Source of the DNA: Channa striata
Taxonomy: Eukaryota; Chordata; Actinopteri; Anabantiformes; Channidae
Direction of reading: 5' to 3'
NCBI GenBank assembly: GCA_033026295.1
Contig: CM065176.1
Location: 10,767,945-10,831,944 of the forward strand
Length of the DNA: 64,000 bases
Shown: one piece after another, positions 15,101 through 26,649 of the stretch
Layout of the letters: each line of letters begins with the position of its first letter
Numbering within the stretch: the stretch's first letter is position 1
The notes under the pieces: model-generated
Database searches by the model: none
The model's input: only the letters and a program-made list of their open reading frames with translations
Told to the model about the DNA's origin: nothing
Program-made: the position numbers and the translations under genes

Positions 15101-15380
15101 TCGGCTGCTGGTTTTGGAATTTGCAATTCCATCTTGCTGTGACAATTTTTTATTTTTTTTTGCCCTGGTTGTTTTCAAACTGTGTGTTACCCCAAGAAAG
15201 TTTCATCAGCAGTAAAATGAAATTTTAATGAATCAATCATCAATACGCCTCTGACCTTGGTGTATCTGCTGTTGTTTCTTTCAGAATCAGTGCCATGCAG
15301 CGTTGACCTAAGCCAAGCCAAACTGAAGTGATCTGTTTTGGAGACCATCTTACGCTTCAGTCTGCCCTACCTAGTCCCAG

Positions 15381-18300
15381 ATGGAGCTCAAAGTGTGGGT
15401 GGACGGAGTGGTGCGGGTGGTGTGTGGCCTGTCGGAAGAGACGTCTTGCCAGGATGTAGTCATTGCTCTGGCACAGGCGATAGGTGAGCATCTTAAGCTC
15501 TGAAATACCCATGTCATCATTGTGTGTTATCGTCACTTTAAGGCTCCTGGATTGTTTGAGCATTTAGACATGCTGAATATACAGCAACCCTGTTCTGCCC
15601 TCACCTGTCCATTCTCTGCCAACCTAAATTGCGCACTCTGCTGGATCGTCAGGGGGTCAGCTTGGATTTGAGCCGGCTCCCAGTCCCCATATCCTCCAGC
15701 TTTATTCAAGCCATACACTGCTGCAGCATTGAACAACATAACTCCAGATTTAGCACTCTCCTCCTTCCATGAGTGAGCTGCCTGCCAAGTCATTAGGGAG
15801 GGTTTGTCCTAATTTCAAGGTCCTTGTGGAAACTTCAGCTTATTTGAACATTTTTTACATGTTGTGCAAGTCTTACGCAGGATCCTCTTATTCCCGTCCT
15901 CTGAGGCAGAGATTTAAAGGTATCAGCATCATCATAATGCATCTGATGTCATTTGTTCATTTAGCATTAGTTGCCCAGAACCAGTAGGAGATGTCAAACT
16001 CACTGTTTTAATTACACGGAAATACAAAAGCCTCTTTTGCAAGTCACTCGTTAATATATTTGACTGATGCATGTAAGATCATTTTTCAGAATCTGTCATT
16101 CAGCTTAATAACGTGCTGTTTTTTAATACTTTTTTACACGTGGACTCACTCTGTATTTCTCTTTCTTCAGGTCAGACGGGTCGCTATGTTCTGATCCAGC
16201 GTCTTAGGGATACAGAGAGGCAACTGCTAGCCACAGAGAAACCCCTGGAGTCTCTTGCTAAGTTAGGCCAGCATGGCAGTGAGGTTCAGTTCTTTCTCCG
16301 CCGTACTGGCCCTAGCAGCAGTGACGGACCCGGGTCAAAACAAGACAGGCCAACCCCCGTTCCTCTGCCCAAGCATCCTGAGCCAGAGCCTTTGAAACGC
16401 AGCCAGCCTAAGAAAGCGCTAACCTTTAACCTGGGGCCATCCACATCCCCTAGAACCAAAGCTAAACAATTTAAGAGGTCTCCCCAGGACTCTCCGGAGC
16501 AAAGAACCTCCCCCTCGCCGTCCCCTAACCCACTATCCCCTCATGGGCCACCCTTCTCTCCCTCACCACCTATAGGCCAGTCCAAAGAGGACGTCTTTAG
16601 GAAAGTTCTTCAACAACAGGAGAGACTAAGGGCCATTGAGGCCCAGCTAGAAGCTCTAGAGAAGGATACATGGGAGCGTTCTTACCCATCTCCTTGTCCC
16701 TCACCAGTCTCTGAAGCTCGTTTGCAAGAAGAGATGGATGCTCTTGAGCAAGCAATGCGGAGGAACCAGGCTGAGCTTGCACATGAGCAGCACTGGGAGA
16801 ACGAGCTTCAAGCAGAGGTAGAGAGAGAGCGAGCAATGAGTAGGAAGCTGGGAGACCTCCACTCCAAGTTAGACGACTGTGGGCGACAGCTCCACGAGTT
16901 CTCAATCCGTTCCGCTCAGCTGGAACAAGAGATCCAGCTGGAAAGGCAGGCGGAAGGGAAGTCCAATGGGCCTGAGGATACCCTCGAAGCTGTAAAGGTG
17001 CAACTTCAGAGCCAGGAGAGGCAGGGAGCAGAGCTGGAGCAGCAGCTGTCTGACACTGTCGAGGCTCTTGGAAAGGCAGAGTCACTGCTGCAGGTAAGGA
17101 GAGAGGTCATGGTTCTGGAGAAAGGGCTCTAAATCCACATCAATCCATGTGTTTTCATGTAACGGGTATAACACACCCGTTTTTTCTAACTGTAAGCCTG
17201 CATCCCTCTCCAACCTAAATCAATGCAGTTGACTCACACCAGTGCAGAGACACTCCTAAAAAGCAAAGCAATACTGAGCGAAAAGGAAATGCAATTTACT
17301 GTGGCATATAAATGATTATTGTAGAAGTTACAGCGACATTAATACTGTATACTCATATCGTACTTTGTATGCAATTACTGTATTGGCTGATGAACGATGT
17401 ACAGGCTAGCTGAACCAGTTTGGCAGGTATTTTCTCATCTTGTATGCATGCGCTGAACACGTGGTTCCTTCAGTGTTTATAATGCTCAGGCAGATGTGTT
17501 TTATTCTTGTATCTTGTGTATAAAAAACAGATTAAAGAGGACCTCATTGTGGAACAGAAGCCCCTTTTATTGGATGTGAACAGCCTCAACTGATTGTTGT
17601 TTGTGGTGCCATTGTGTGATTACTTTGTGGTGGTTGTCATAGATACGGTTGTATCAATAAAAGCCTAACCCAGTTCTAACTGAAACTTGAGTTTCCACAT
17701 AATCCAAATGAAACCTGAGACTTCGGGATTCACTTCATGGGAGCGTTCCAGCCAGGGAAGTTAACAAAATTAAATTCCTTCATGCATAATATTTTGATTT
17801 GATACACTGTGTTCTGAATGTTTTGTCATAGAGCACCCTGTGAAGACACTTGTAGTACAGTGCTGTAGTATTTATAGGCAAAGATAACCAGCCTGACGTA
17901 CTGTTCTCAGTCCGTGGAGAGCCAAATAAGGGCAAACTGGTTGCAAAACTGATTAAAACATAATGATAAACTCATTTGCTTTTGAGTCAGTCATCCTCAT
18001 GGGGGATGTATCTGACTCCGAGGATGAACTCAACAGATTTATTGTCTTGTTGATGGGACACAGAGAGACAGTGTGTCACAATCCATTTGCCAATTATATA
18101 GAATGCAACCTGCTGCAGAACAGCTGTATTACACTTTTGTGTTTTCATACCAGTGGATTCATAACTTGGACTACTGTGTCATGACATGTAATGAGAACTA
18201 CTCTAACTGCTTTTGATCTGAAAGTAACCACAGGGACATGTTGCCACCCAAGCTGTAATTCACTGGAAGAAATAATATGCTCTTACTTCCTTTAACACGT

Positions 18301-19513
18301 TTAATACTAAAGCTCAACGTGTTGTAATAGAAAAGGCACGTGTGTCTGGCAGTGTCAGTTATCAGTTAGCCGAGGCTGCCAGACAAGTGTTTCAGCGCTG
18401 GTGGTGATGAGCACACCGTTCCTCTCATTACGCTTAACAGAGGCAGACTTTCAGGTGTGAACTGCCTAAGCAGGCTGTCTCAGTTCAACATCACTCACAC
18501 GTGTATGCACACACAGGTGCTGGAGAAGGCGGCTGTAAGCATGCAGCTGCTGCTCACAGGCACAAATGGTTAGTCAATCAAGGAGGATTGAGCTTGTGTG
18601 TGCAAGAATTTAGTCTGTGGATGCCAAGGTCGACAAAACAGTTTTGATGGAGGACCTCTGTATTGCATGTGGTTAGTTAAGTCGGCTGTGAAGGGCAGCA
18701 GGCAAACAAACGTTATGTGTCTCTCTGGATGTGGGAATCTGAGAGAAAACCACTGGTAGTTGTGCAACTTAGATGATTTGTTGTAACTGACTTGATGGAT
18801 GACAGTGTGTCCATGCACCGTGAGTATAGACTCGTGGACTCTGCTGACCCCTTGTGGTGAATAGATATGGCAATTACATGCATCGCAACGTGACTAAAAT
18901 GCAAGTAGTTCCCCTATGAAAACACAGGATCTCATTGCCATTACAATCACACAGACTTGAATGATCGCTTATAAAGTTTGAAACAGGCATATTTAACTCA
19001 TCCCATTTTTTTGTTCCCATTGTTCATATCTGTATGCAGGCACAGGAGGAGCCCATAGTGAGACAGTGCTCATCTCAGTTTTCAGTTGTCCTTTTGTTTT
19101 CCTCGCTGATCTTTGCTCTTTTCTACCTCAGGACAGACAGGAGGTGATGGAGGAGCTGAACAAAGAGCTGAGGCAGTGTAACCTGCAGCAGTTTATACAA
19201 CAGACAGGGTGTCCTGCCAGCGCACACCCATTTGCGCACAGAACTTCAGGAACAACTAGAGCAGATAGATTTCACTCATCTTCTGCAAGATGGATATAAG
19301 AATGGAAGTAAGTCAAAAACGAAGATGTTAGTAGATGTTCGTAGGCTTTAAAAGGGTGCTGACTGACACACTGCTGCTGACTCTCCCTCAGGTCGCAGTG
19401 TAACTCCAGTGGAATCGCCACCACGACCCACAGCCAAACAGTTCCTTGGACATCCACGCAACCTGCAAAACCCTCTAGTGTCCAGTCTCAACCCTGAGGG
19501 TGTGTATGTGTGA
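15381..19513 (+). CDS. rassf7: Ras association domain-containing protein 7 (N-terminal RASSF)
   Basis: Coding exons are 15381-15483, 16171-17093, 19132-19307 and 19392-19513, all with GT-AG borders. The ATG opens with MELKVWVDG, the conserved start of the RASSF7/8 Ras-association domain (residues 1 to about 85, ending in QFFLRRTGPSS). A proline/serine-rich linker and a long coiled coil follow (about residues 160-390, including EELNKELRQCNLQQFIQQTG). The tail ends in NPLVSSLNPEGVYV. The expected product is about 440 aa, against 373 for human RASSF7 from memory. The family acts at centrosomes and microtubules in mitosis and in JNK/apoptosis control. Frame and splice phases agree throughout except for one extra G in the GGG at 19207-19209, which sends the frame into a stop at 19297-19299. 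Position next to mir-210, phrf1 and irf7 favours rassf7 over rassf8. The identity is firm; the integrity of the C-terminus is in doubt. Confidence 0.9.
17094..19131 (+). other. rassf7: Intron of rassf7
   Basis: Between the large coiled-coil exon and the exon encoding the QQFIQQTG motif. It contains no further convincing exon. Joining the flanking exons directly gives the same spacing between the 'LQ' and 'EELN' landmarks as I recall in human RASSF7. An AATAAA lies at 17656-17661. Confidence 0.7.
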
Positions 19514-20140
19514 GATCCCACTGCTTCCCAAGTCCGTCCTGCTCTGCTCTTCTCTTGCCCTGGTCCCAGAACCATTTGCGCCCATTCTTTCTACTCCAGC
19601 TTGATTGGGTTAAAGGCTCCAGACGTGGTTTTTGGTGTTGGGTATGGTGGAGGTCTTGGTACTGCTCAGCCTGCTGCCCTCTCTTTACCTTTAAAGGCTG
19701 AAAGATTTCTCCTCGGTGCCTAACTTTCAGTCTGCTGCTGATTCTCGCCCCTAACTTTCTGCAGTTGATTTTAACTTCCACATTCCTTCCTCTATCTTCT
19801 CATTCAAATCTTTTTGCTTCAATCCTGTGGTTCTGTCCATCCTTTTACGTTGCCTGTACTCCCTGCCTTTCTCTTCTCACTTTTTGCATCTGGACTAACA
19901 GCAGCTGCTTTCATCCTACTTTAATGCATTTGGGAACTTGCTCCTAATTCCCCTTGATTAATACAGAGTGGCCTCCTCACCCTCAAGTCAACAATCGTCT
20001 GCCTAGAGCCTTTTCACTGTATCTCCCTGTTATGCATTCATCGCACGGGGAACGACTGTAGTAGACATTTTAATTGTGACACTGTTTTTAAACTGTGTCA
20101 TGGAAGGATAAGACAGTGTGTTATTTCAGTTTGCCTTTTA

Positions 20141-20527
20141 TGTATAGATACTCTTTTTCTGTGGCTTCAGAAAGTATTCAGATCCCTCCAACTTTTGCAA
20201 ACTATAGTGTGTTGTTAAAAACTACCATAAGGTAAAAGTTAATATATATATATTGTAGATTAATTGAAAATCAAAAAGTTAATCACTCAGTTGAAGTGGT
20301 CAGCCCCTTAATTTGGTCATTTGTAGAAGCACCTGTGTCAGCAATTACAGCCGTGAGTCTTCTTGGTAGGTGTCTCCCAAGCTTTGCACATCTGGATTTG
20401 GGCGGTTGATCTCATGCTTCTTGGCAGATCATCCTCATCAAGCTCCGTCAGAAGCTATTGGGAGCACTTGTGAATTTTCTGAATACTTTCTGAAGCCGCT
20501 GCAAGTGTGAACAAGTGTATCTATACA
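20141..20527. mobile_element. Short Tc1/mariner-like nonautonomous element
   Basis: An 18-base perfect inverted repeat (20165-20182 against 20478-20495, beginning CTTCAGAAAGTATTC) sits inside a longer imperfect one; 'GTATAGATAC' at 20142-20151 is mirrored at 20517-20526. The interior near 20330-20400 resembles a fragment of the widespread Tc1-like elements of fish (words such as GCAATTACAGC and GAGTCTTCTTGG). At under 400 bp it lacks a transposase frame, so it is an internally deleted copy. It lies in the presumed 3' flank or 3' UTR of rassf7. The family name is from memory; the inverted repeat is seen directly. Confidence 0.7.
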
Positions 20528-21659
20528 ATGCCTTGTACTTTGGTGCCGCTTGACTTCCAAAGACCAAGAGCCTTTTAAGGAGGGCTCTGCAACATGTATT
20601 GCACGGTCCCATTCTCTTCTTGTGTGAAGCCTTGGCCCATGTTAGCCTACAGGCAAATGTATCGTTCTGTTCTCTTTCTGCTCTGCTCAGAGACAGTGCA
20701 ACTTAATTTTGGAGTATATGTTTTACCAGACATAATCTTGTCAATGTTCATGCCAAAAGAATTGATACATTTCCAAAGTAGTGCCATGGGGGCTGTGGTC
20801 TTTTGAAATGTTTTCTTTTTCTTCAGTGGAATGGATTCACCTGTTCTCCCACTCACACCTTACATTTGACCTGTCACAACTTGCACTGTACCGCAGTGTT
20901 CAAGATGAGCTTGCTTACTTTACTCCTAATAACTAATATCAAGCAAACAAGGGACGCTGTTATTTTTAGTTCCTTGTCTGTCTTCATTATTTATTTGTTT
21001 TTCACCCAAACTGATAATTAATTAAGCTGATATCTAATTTATCATAGCACTTAACATTTTGTACACTATCTGTGTATAATGCTGACAGGTCAAAGTGACG
21101 TGTGTTTGACTGTGCACTGTCTTCCTGCCGTATGCAGTGTGGTATTTTCTTTGGGGTACTACACTCAGAAATGCCATTTCATTGCTTTTTATAGAAATAT
21201 GCTTGATTGCCAGACTTTGGTCCTATTCGACAAGCTGTACGGGTAAAGACGTTAATTTGTGTCAAATTGTGGTTCTTATAGACCTGTGTGACTGTCTTGA
21301 TTAAGCCAGGTATCCCCTGCTTTGTCTCAGCTGTAATTTTTTTCCAAACAAAGGGATCATCATCCCCACTTATTTTTGTGTCTTGCAGTCCTGACATCCC
21401 GAGAGTCATCGTGAAGTTAAAACATGGACCGCAGGGCCAAGGGACACTTGTTCACTGTTCTGTCACTTTCTCCTCTTATTTAACCCCTTTATTTGTAACT
21501 GTTATTATTCAGTCTACTATCATATACAGTACATACTGTATATACAATACAAAGACAAATATATTTGCTTATATTTGCTACTGTAAACTCTGCAAGTATC
21601 TGTATGAAATGTAAAATAATTTAGGAACCTTTTACCTAGAGAACTATGTATTTAATTAT

Positions 21660-21665
21660 AATAAA
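21660..21665 (+). terminator. rassf7: Candidate poly(A) signal for rassf7
   Basis: AATAAA hexamer in AT-rich DNA, one of the first canonical signals I noticed downstream of the rassf7 stop. The assignment is tentative because such hexamers arise easily in AT-rich sequence. Confidence 0.3.
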
Positions 21666-24165
21666 ATATGTATTGTGTTTTAGAGAAAGAGGTTTTTTTT
21701 AATTGAAAATTCCTTGTTCAATTGCAGTTAAAGGATGCAGTAACTAGAACTGGACGTATAGCACATCACTTGCACCTAGTTAAAATATTTTTTCTGACTG
21801 ACAAAATGTTTTTGACACTTTTTTTGTTAACGACACTACCACTAAATACTAAAATCAACATCTTTTTGTCATGGATTCTGAATACTTTTTTGCTAAGATT
21901 ATAGAGGGACTTATATTGAAAGAGTTGCATTATATTTGCTAATGTTGCATATTTTCCAACCTAATTGTTCTATTTTCACTACCTGTGTCTAAATAATTAA
22001 CATGCACCAGAGTGTGCACTCAACACTACATGAAGCTGCAATGTGGAATTAATTATTAACACACAGTTTGATAAGTACTGAAACATGTATTCTTTCCAGA
22101 TTCCTTGTGGTGCAACGGGTGACATGGTGCTGCACAATAATGTCTGGGCATTTATAAAGTTAATGTTCACAGGTGGCAGATTGGAAGTTCACAAAATGCA
22201 TCTTTGGTTGCAGATGAGAGTGTTGCAGGCATCTTTACAACACATCTGTTGTTTTTATTGGTGATGTAACACAGTTTATGTACAAGACATGTGAGTAGAA
22301 AGACACAAGAGCACTGCAGATATTGAAAACGCCTGGCTAGTGTCTGTCTAGTTGTAGATGTACCTTGCCCATAGTTTGAGGTTCTTGATTTGATACATGA
22401 AGTCTCTTTGTTTTACTGACAACAAAATGGTTCATCTTATATTGTTACAAGTGATAGAAATCCAGTACAATATAAACTGCACAACTATGGGCTTCTGCAC
22501 AGCATTTCTGTCGTCCACGCCTTTCCTGTTTGTTTACTCCGGAGAGTTAACATGCTGGCTGTCACACACTGAGTGACGTAAACCTCTCTAGTACTCTGGC
22601 TAACCCCAGACTGAAGCCCTGTGGATTTCTAAAAATACTCCTAATTGTTCAGTCTTGCCAGGTAAAGTATCAAGCAAAACAAATATGTAATTCCAGTTCA
22701 ATCTGACATTCATTCTGTATAAGTATTTCAATACTTTTTAAATACATCTCAAAAAGATTTTTAAAAAATTGTTTCTGCTTTGTGCCAAAGTTAATTTCTG
22801 ACCATGTGTTTGGAATGATGGAGAAGTACACGAGACAGACAATTTAGATATTATGATTAATTATGTAGAAGTGGATAATACTTAGAAGATTTAGATCTGT
22901 CTGGCTTAGCAGGGGTTAGATAAGCTTCAAATGCTGGTTTCAGTTCTCACTGTCTGGACAACCCCGGCACTGGTGCAACACTGATGCCTGCCTGTGGACA
23001 CGAGGGATACTACATGCAGACACTCAAAACTAAATCCATTTAAAAAAATATAATCCATTTGTTTTCATTGCTTACAAATTGGGAATTCTGGAAGAAAATG
23101 TTGTTGGGTAATAGCAGACATCAAATATTTTGTTTTATTCATGATTTTTTTTCAGCTAACCCACCATACATTTAAAGTGAAATGCATCTGACCACATCCA
23201 CTTTGTATCTTAAGTATTTCCATCTCAAAAATGGGACATTAACAGATTATAATGATGTAGAAAGAATTATTTTGACTCAAACAAATGGCAGTCCAAATGA
23301 ACTCTGTCTAATTTGGAAGGTTTTAAAAAATGATCTCAAAGCTAAATGTTTCACCACTTTTATTTGAAAACTGACTAATACGTCATCATAACAGGCAGTT
23401 GGTGTCTGGGAAAGAACCTTGTTGTAGATGAGTGAGCATTGGCACGTCCACATATCTGCATGATGATGAATGGGGCCATAAGTTAATGAGTCTGACATAC
23501 TGCACTTATCTATTCCTCTGTGTCACAATGAGTCATTATGCACCAACGGGAATGAAACCTCTTCACTGAAATGCATTATATGGTTAAAAAAAAGCGATAC
23601 CACAAATAATTTGAATAGAAACTTTACTTCTCACATCATGCCTACTTTTTAAAAACAACCATTCCACACGCTGGATGGACAGAGTTTACTTGGATTTCCC
23701 TATTTACTATGCTTCTTAAATTTACTGCACAGCATAGTAAATAACTGGAAAACTGCCCTTAAAAATTGTGGGAAAACAGTCAATTTTTTTAATAGAGGCT
23801 CCCCTGGAAACTCTTTGGGAACCCCTGGAGGGCCGTTGACCTCAAACTGGAAACTTGTGATTATCAGGTTGATTAACTTTTCAAAGGCACACGGACGAAA
23901 CATAAAATGAAACAAAACACTCACCATTAATCTTGACTGGCATTACAGAGGTCTGCTCCATAAAGGGGCAATGCCAAAGCTACTACACATGGTACAGTAT
24001 GTGAACATAGGAGGAAGTAGGCTACAGTACACATCAACTGGGAGGGTAATCATGTCGAACAGGTCTGTCCCAGTAATGTGCACATGACATGATCAAGGGC
24101 TGCTTGTAGATAGGCATCTGCCAGGTCCAGCTGGGGTTGGTCTTGGCGGAGTCAAAAAATGAGAG
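21666..24165. other. AT-rich intergenic DNA, no gene seen
   Basis: Lies between the presumed rassf7 3' end and the mir-210 hairpin. No coding exon or clear repeat family was recognised. It could contain downstream exons of the minus-strand primary transcript of mir-210, which cannot be traced by eye. Confidence 0.5.
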
Positions 24166-24174
24166 GTATTCCCA

Positions 24175-24252
24175 AAACCAGGTTAGCCGCTGTCACACGC
24201 ACAGTGGATCTGGCAACTGGCACAATGTGCGTTAGTCAGTGGCTTACCTGCT
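24175..24252 (-). ncRNA. mir210: mir-210 precursor hairpin
   Basis: Read on the minus strand, 24223-24244 gives a 5p arm starting AGCCACTGACTAACG and 24183-24204 gives a 3p arm starting CTGTGCGTGTGACAGC, the known vertebrate miR-210-3p sequence with its GCTAA-type fish end. The arms are separated by an 18-base loop region and fold into one stem, whose base is extended by CAGGT / ACCTG pairing. miR-210 is the best-established HIF-induced microRNA, acting on mitochondrial Fe-S assembly (ISCU) and cell-cycle targets. In human it also lies on the minus strand between RASSF7 and PHRF1, matching the arrangement here. The 3p match and the hairpin are seen directly. Confidence 0.96.
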
Positions 24253-24889
24253 TTTAGAGTTCAAATATTACACTGACAGCCTCACAACTCAAACAATCTG
24301 TGGAGCAACACAAACACAGGCTGTGTATTATAACAGTAATAAATCAGACACACAGAACAAGAACTGGGAAGGCTGGTGGATCTGTTGACATCCCTTATAT
24401 TTGAAAAAAAACATTGTTATTTAAAAATAATGTACATACTACAAATTAACATAATATTTTAACAACAATAACACTGCCCAACTCTGTAACAAGTTATAAT
24501 ATAGCATTAGAAATGACAGCTTCCAGTTCACCATTTATGGATTTGGTGAAATATATATGCTTTGCATTTGATGTCTTCCAAAGTTCCATAATAACCAATA
24601 ATTATATCTGGCAAGTGCAAACAAACTTAGGCTAGAGTAAAATTACATCTAATGACATACTGTATATTGCTTATTCATCCACACCATATAGACAAAATAG
24701 CGGCAGATAAAGGGAGCTTCTTACCAGTCTCAAGTTTTCTTTGGGAATAATTTTAAAAGACAAAATCTCTCATTTCCGTGGATGGGAGACGGTCTGCCAT
24801 ATGTCCGAGCATCCAGCTTGTTTTTTCCTCCAAAAGAAATCACAGTGCATAATTAAAGTTGGGTGCATTTAAGAATATAATACAGCTTA

Positions 24890-25450
24890 CACCGTCGCAT
24901 AAGTTCAGATCACTCGCACTACCCCTACCCTGCCCACTCTGCATCTGCAACCCGACCTGGTTATGCAAATCCAAAGCAAAGTGACATCGTGCGGATTCAA
25001 TGGACTAGCGTGTCGGAGTCATAAGGCCCGCCTGTCACGGACAATGTGCCTATAGAAGCCCGCGGGAGGCGGGCTTTAGTGGGCCATCACGTTCAGTTGG
25101 CTTTCAGAGTTATAGTTGGGGTGCGGCGCGTTCAGTTTTGCACGTCGTACATTAGGAACGAACCATTCGCTTGTAACCAGTTTCCTGCCATGCCCGCTTA
25201 TTTATCGCAAACATCAATGCGACACAGATTTGTTTACCCTTAAATAGACGCCGCGTGATGCGACAGCTGCGATTGAGGGTGAAATAAGTGCGCCTTGGGC
25301 AGTTTCGACAATGGGCGCCCCCACCCCCACAGTGCGAAGTGGTTGAACTCGGCTTACTTGTGTACAGTGTTGCCATGAGCGGAGTGTGGCTGAGCACGTA
25401 GCAAGGATGCAGCATGACAGGCCGATCTGATGGTGACGAGAGAGGAGGAG
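24890..25450 (-). promoter_or_regulatory. Candidate hypoxia-responsive promoter of the mir-210 transcript
   Basis: A block distinctly richer in CpG than its AT-rich surroundings lies 0.7-1.2 kb upstream of the hairpin on its strand. It has five RCGTG HIF-core words: minus-strand ACGTG at 25088-25092, 25141-25145 and 25395-25399 (the last within TACGTGC, as in the EPO enhancer), and plus-strand GCGTG at 25008-25012 and 25253-25257. A possible minus-strand splice donor (GGT|GTAAGC) lies near 24886. HIF control of miR-210 is established; assigning this block as its promoter is inference. Confidence 0.5.
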
Positions 25451-25799
25451 GAGGAGGATGATGATTAACACTCAATTATTTATACAGAGTGCGAATTTAG
25501 GACCATGTAACATGTTTAATAATAGGAATCTCACAGGATATAGGTACACTGTAGGTATTAAAGCTACAAGTGTGACTAGAAAGACAAGATGTCACTATGA
25601 TAAGAAACATCTGGATTTTACATATACACACGTACTTGAAGTCCATTTCCACGTGGGAAGTATGTGATGTTCTCTGGACAGTGTTTGACTAAACCCCGGT
25701 GGATTATGCCCAGCCAAGACATACACAACCCAAAGGCATTAAGTAACGTCAGGGTTAGGATGTGTTATGTAACAGCTCATTTTGTCAAAGATTGCATTG

Positions 25800-25813
25800 C
25801 CACAAGGGGGCGA
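25800..25813 (+). promoter_or_regulatory. Candidate CTCF site
   Basis: CCACAAGGGGGCGA matches 12 of 14 positions of the CTCF core consensus as I remember it, on the plus strand, between the mir-210 promoter block and phrf1. Confidence 0.35.
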
Positions 25814-26649
25814 CAGTAGCTGATTATTGAACTAATTGCAGTAGTGAGGGAAAAAAATAACAGCAAAATAGTATATTATAGTTTTATACAGTGTTAAATT
25901 TCATAGTCCCATAGATTGAGTTAACGTGGATTTGATGTAATACATTAACAACAATAACACCAATCTTCTTTTCTCTTACTAAAAAAAGTAAGTAAAATAA
26001 ACTTCTGAACTTACACTTGTAGTACACTGTATTTTTTATTTGTATCTATATTTTAGATATATTATTATATTTTATTTTAAATGTTTCAAGTTAGTGAAAC
26101 AGAGTTCTAGAATACCCTGTTCAGGAGAGGTGGGGACCTGGTATCTCTGCGCCTGTTGATGCATCAAGTGAGGCACCATCTGCTACGTACTGATAAAATA
26201 TGATATTTACTGTAATAATGAAAACTCAGCAAATAAATCAGCAAAACTGTTTTGAATGCATATGCCAATGTCAGTTTAGTGTCAATTATTTCCGATCTGT
26301 ATTCATTAACTTTAGCTTTTATGGGCATAATTTGTATTCAATGTGCATGAAATGAAATTAACAAATACAAAATCAAACAAATCAGATTTGGCAGAAAAAC
26401 TGTATTGCAATAGAAAAACTGCCACCAAAAAGCTTTTTTAAAATCTGAAATGAATAAAGGTGAGACCAAAACTAACTGAAATAAACTGCTTTCATTAAAA
26501 ATAAAAGACAACAAACAAAAACAAATTAAAAATGTTTTCTTTTGTGCGCAGTTTTTCAGCTTTTGGTCTGTCTCCTGCCAGCTTTGCTCTCTCATTTCAC
26601 AGGTTTAATTGTTGGTTGAGGTTGCCATACAGTGGGAATGCTGTGGGAT

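Larger units (their letters stand above)
1935..15284 (+). other. rassf7: Large first intron of rassf7 (inferred)
   Basis: About 13.3 kb without any recognisable coding exon on either strand. It contains several microsatellites, a short fragment of a dispersed fish repeat near 9,145-9,185 and otherwise unique-looking AT-rich DNA. Large 5' introns often house enhancers, but I cannot point to one from sequence alone. Its identity as an intron depends on the candidate first exon being correct. Confidence 0.4.
19514..21665 (+). other. rassf7: Presumed rassf7 3' UTR / 3' flank
   Basis: No coding sequence. It contains the short Tc1-like element and ends near an AATAAA at 21660-21665 preceded by AT-rich DNA. 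A 2.1 kb 3' UTR is possible, but I cannot exclude an earlier noncanonical poly(A) site. Confidence 0.35.

Noticed and set aside
15600..15800. Exon-like GC-richer stretch after the first coding exon of rassf7
   Set aside because: The RA domain continues directly in the exon at 16171 (split GGT codon), so no exon belongs here.
16597..17085. 162-codon open frame on the minus strand
   Set aside because: It is the antisense of the rassf7 coiled-coil exon; composition of the real gene explains it and it has no family motif.
18518..18535. An 18-base stretch with acceptor- and donor-like borders (CACAG|GTGCTGG...GCT|GTAAGC) that could be a rassf7 microexon
   Set aside because: It keeps frame, but joining 17093 directly to 19132 already reproduces the residue spacing I recall in human RASSF7, so no extra exon is needed.
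19040..19057. Second possible 18-base rassf7 microexon (GCAG|GCACAGGAG...ATA|GTGAGA)
   Set aside because: Same reasoning; the direct splice gives the expected protein length and sequence.
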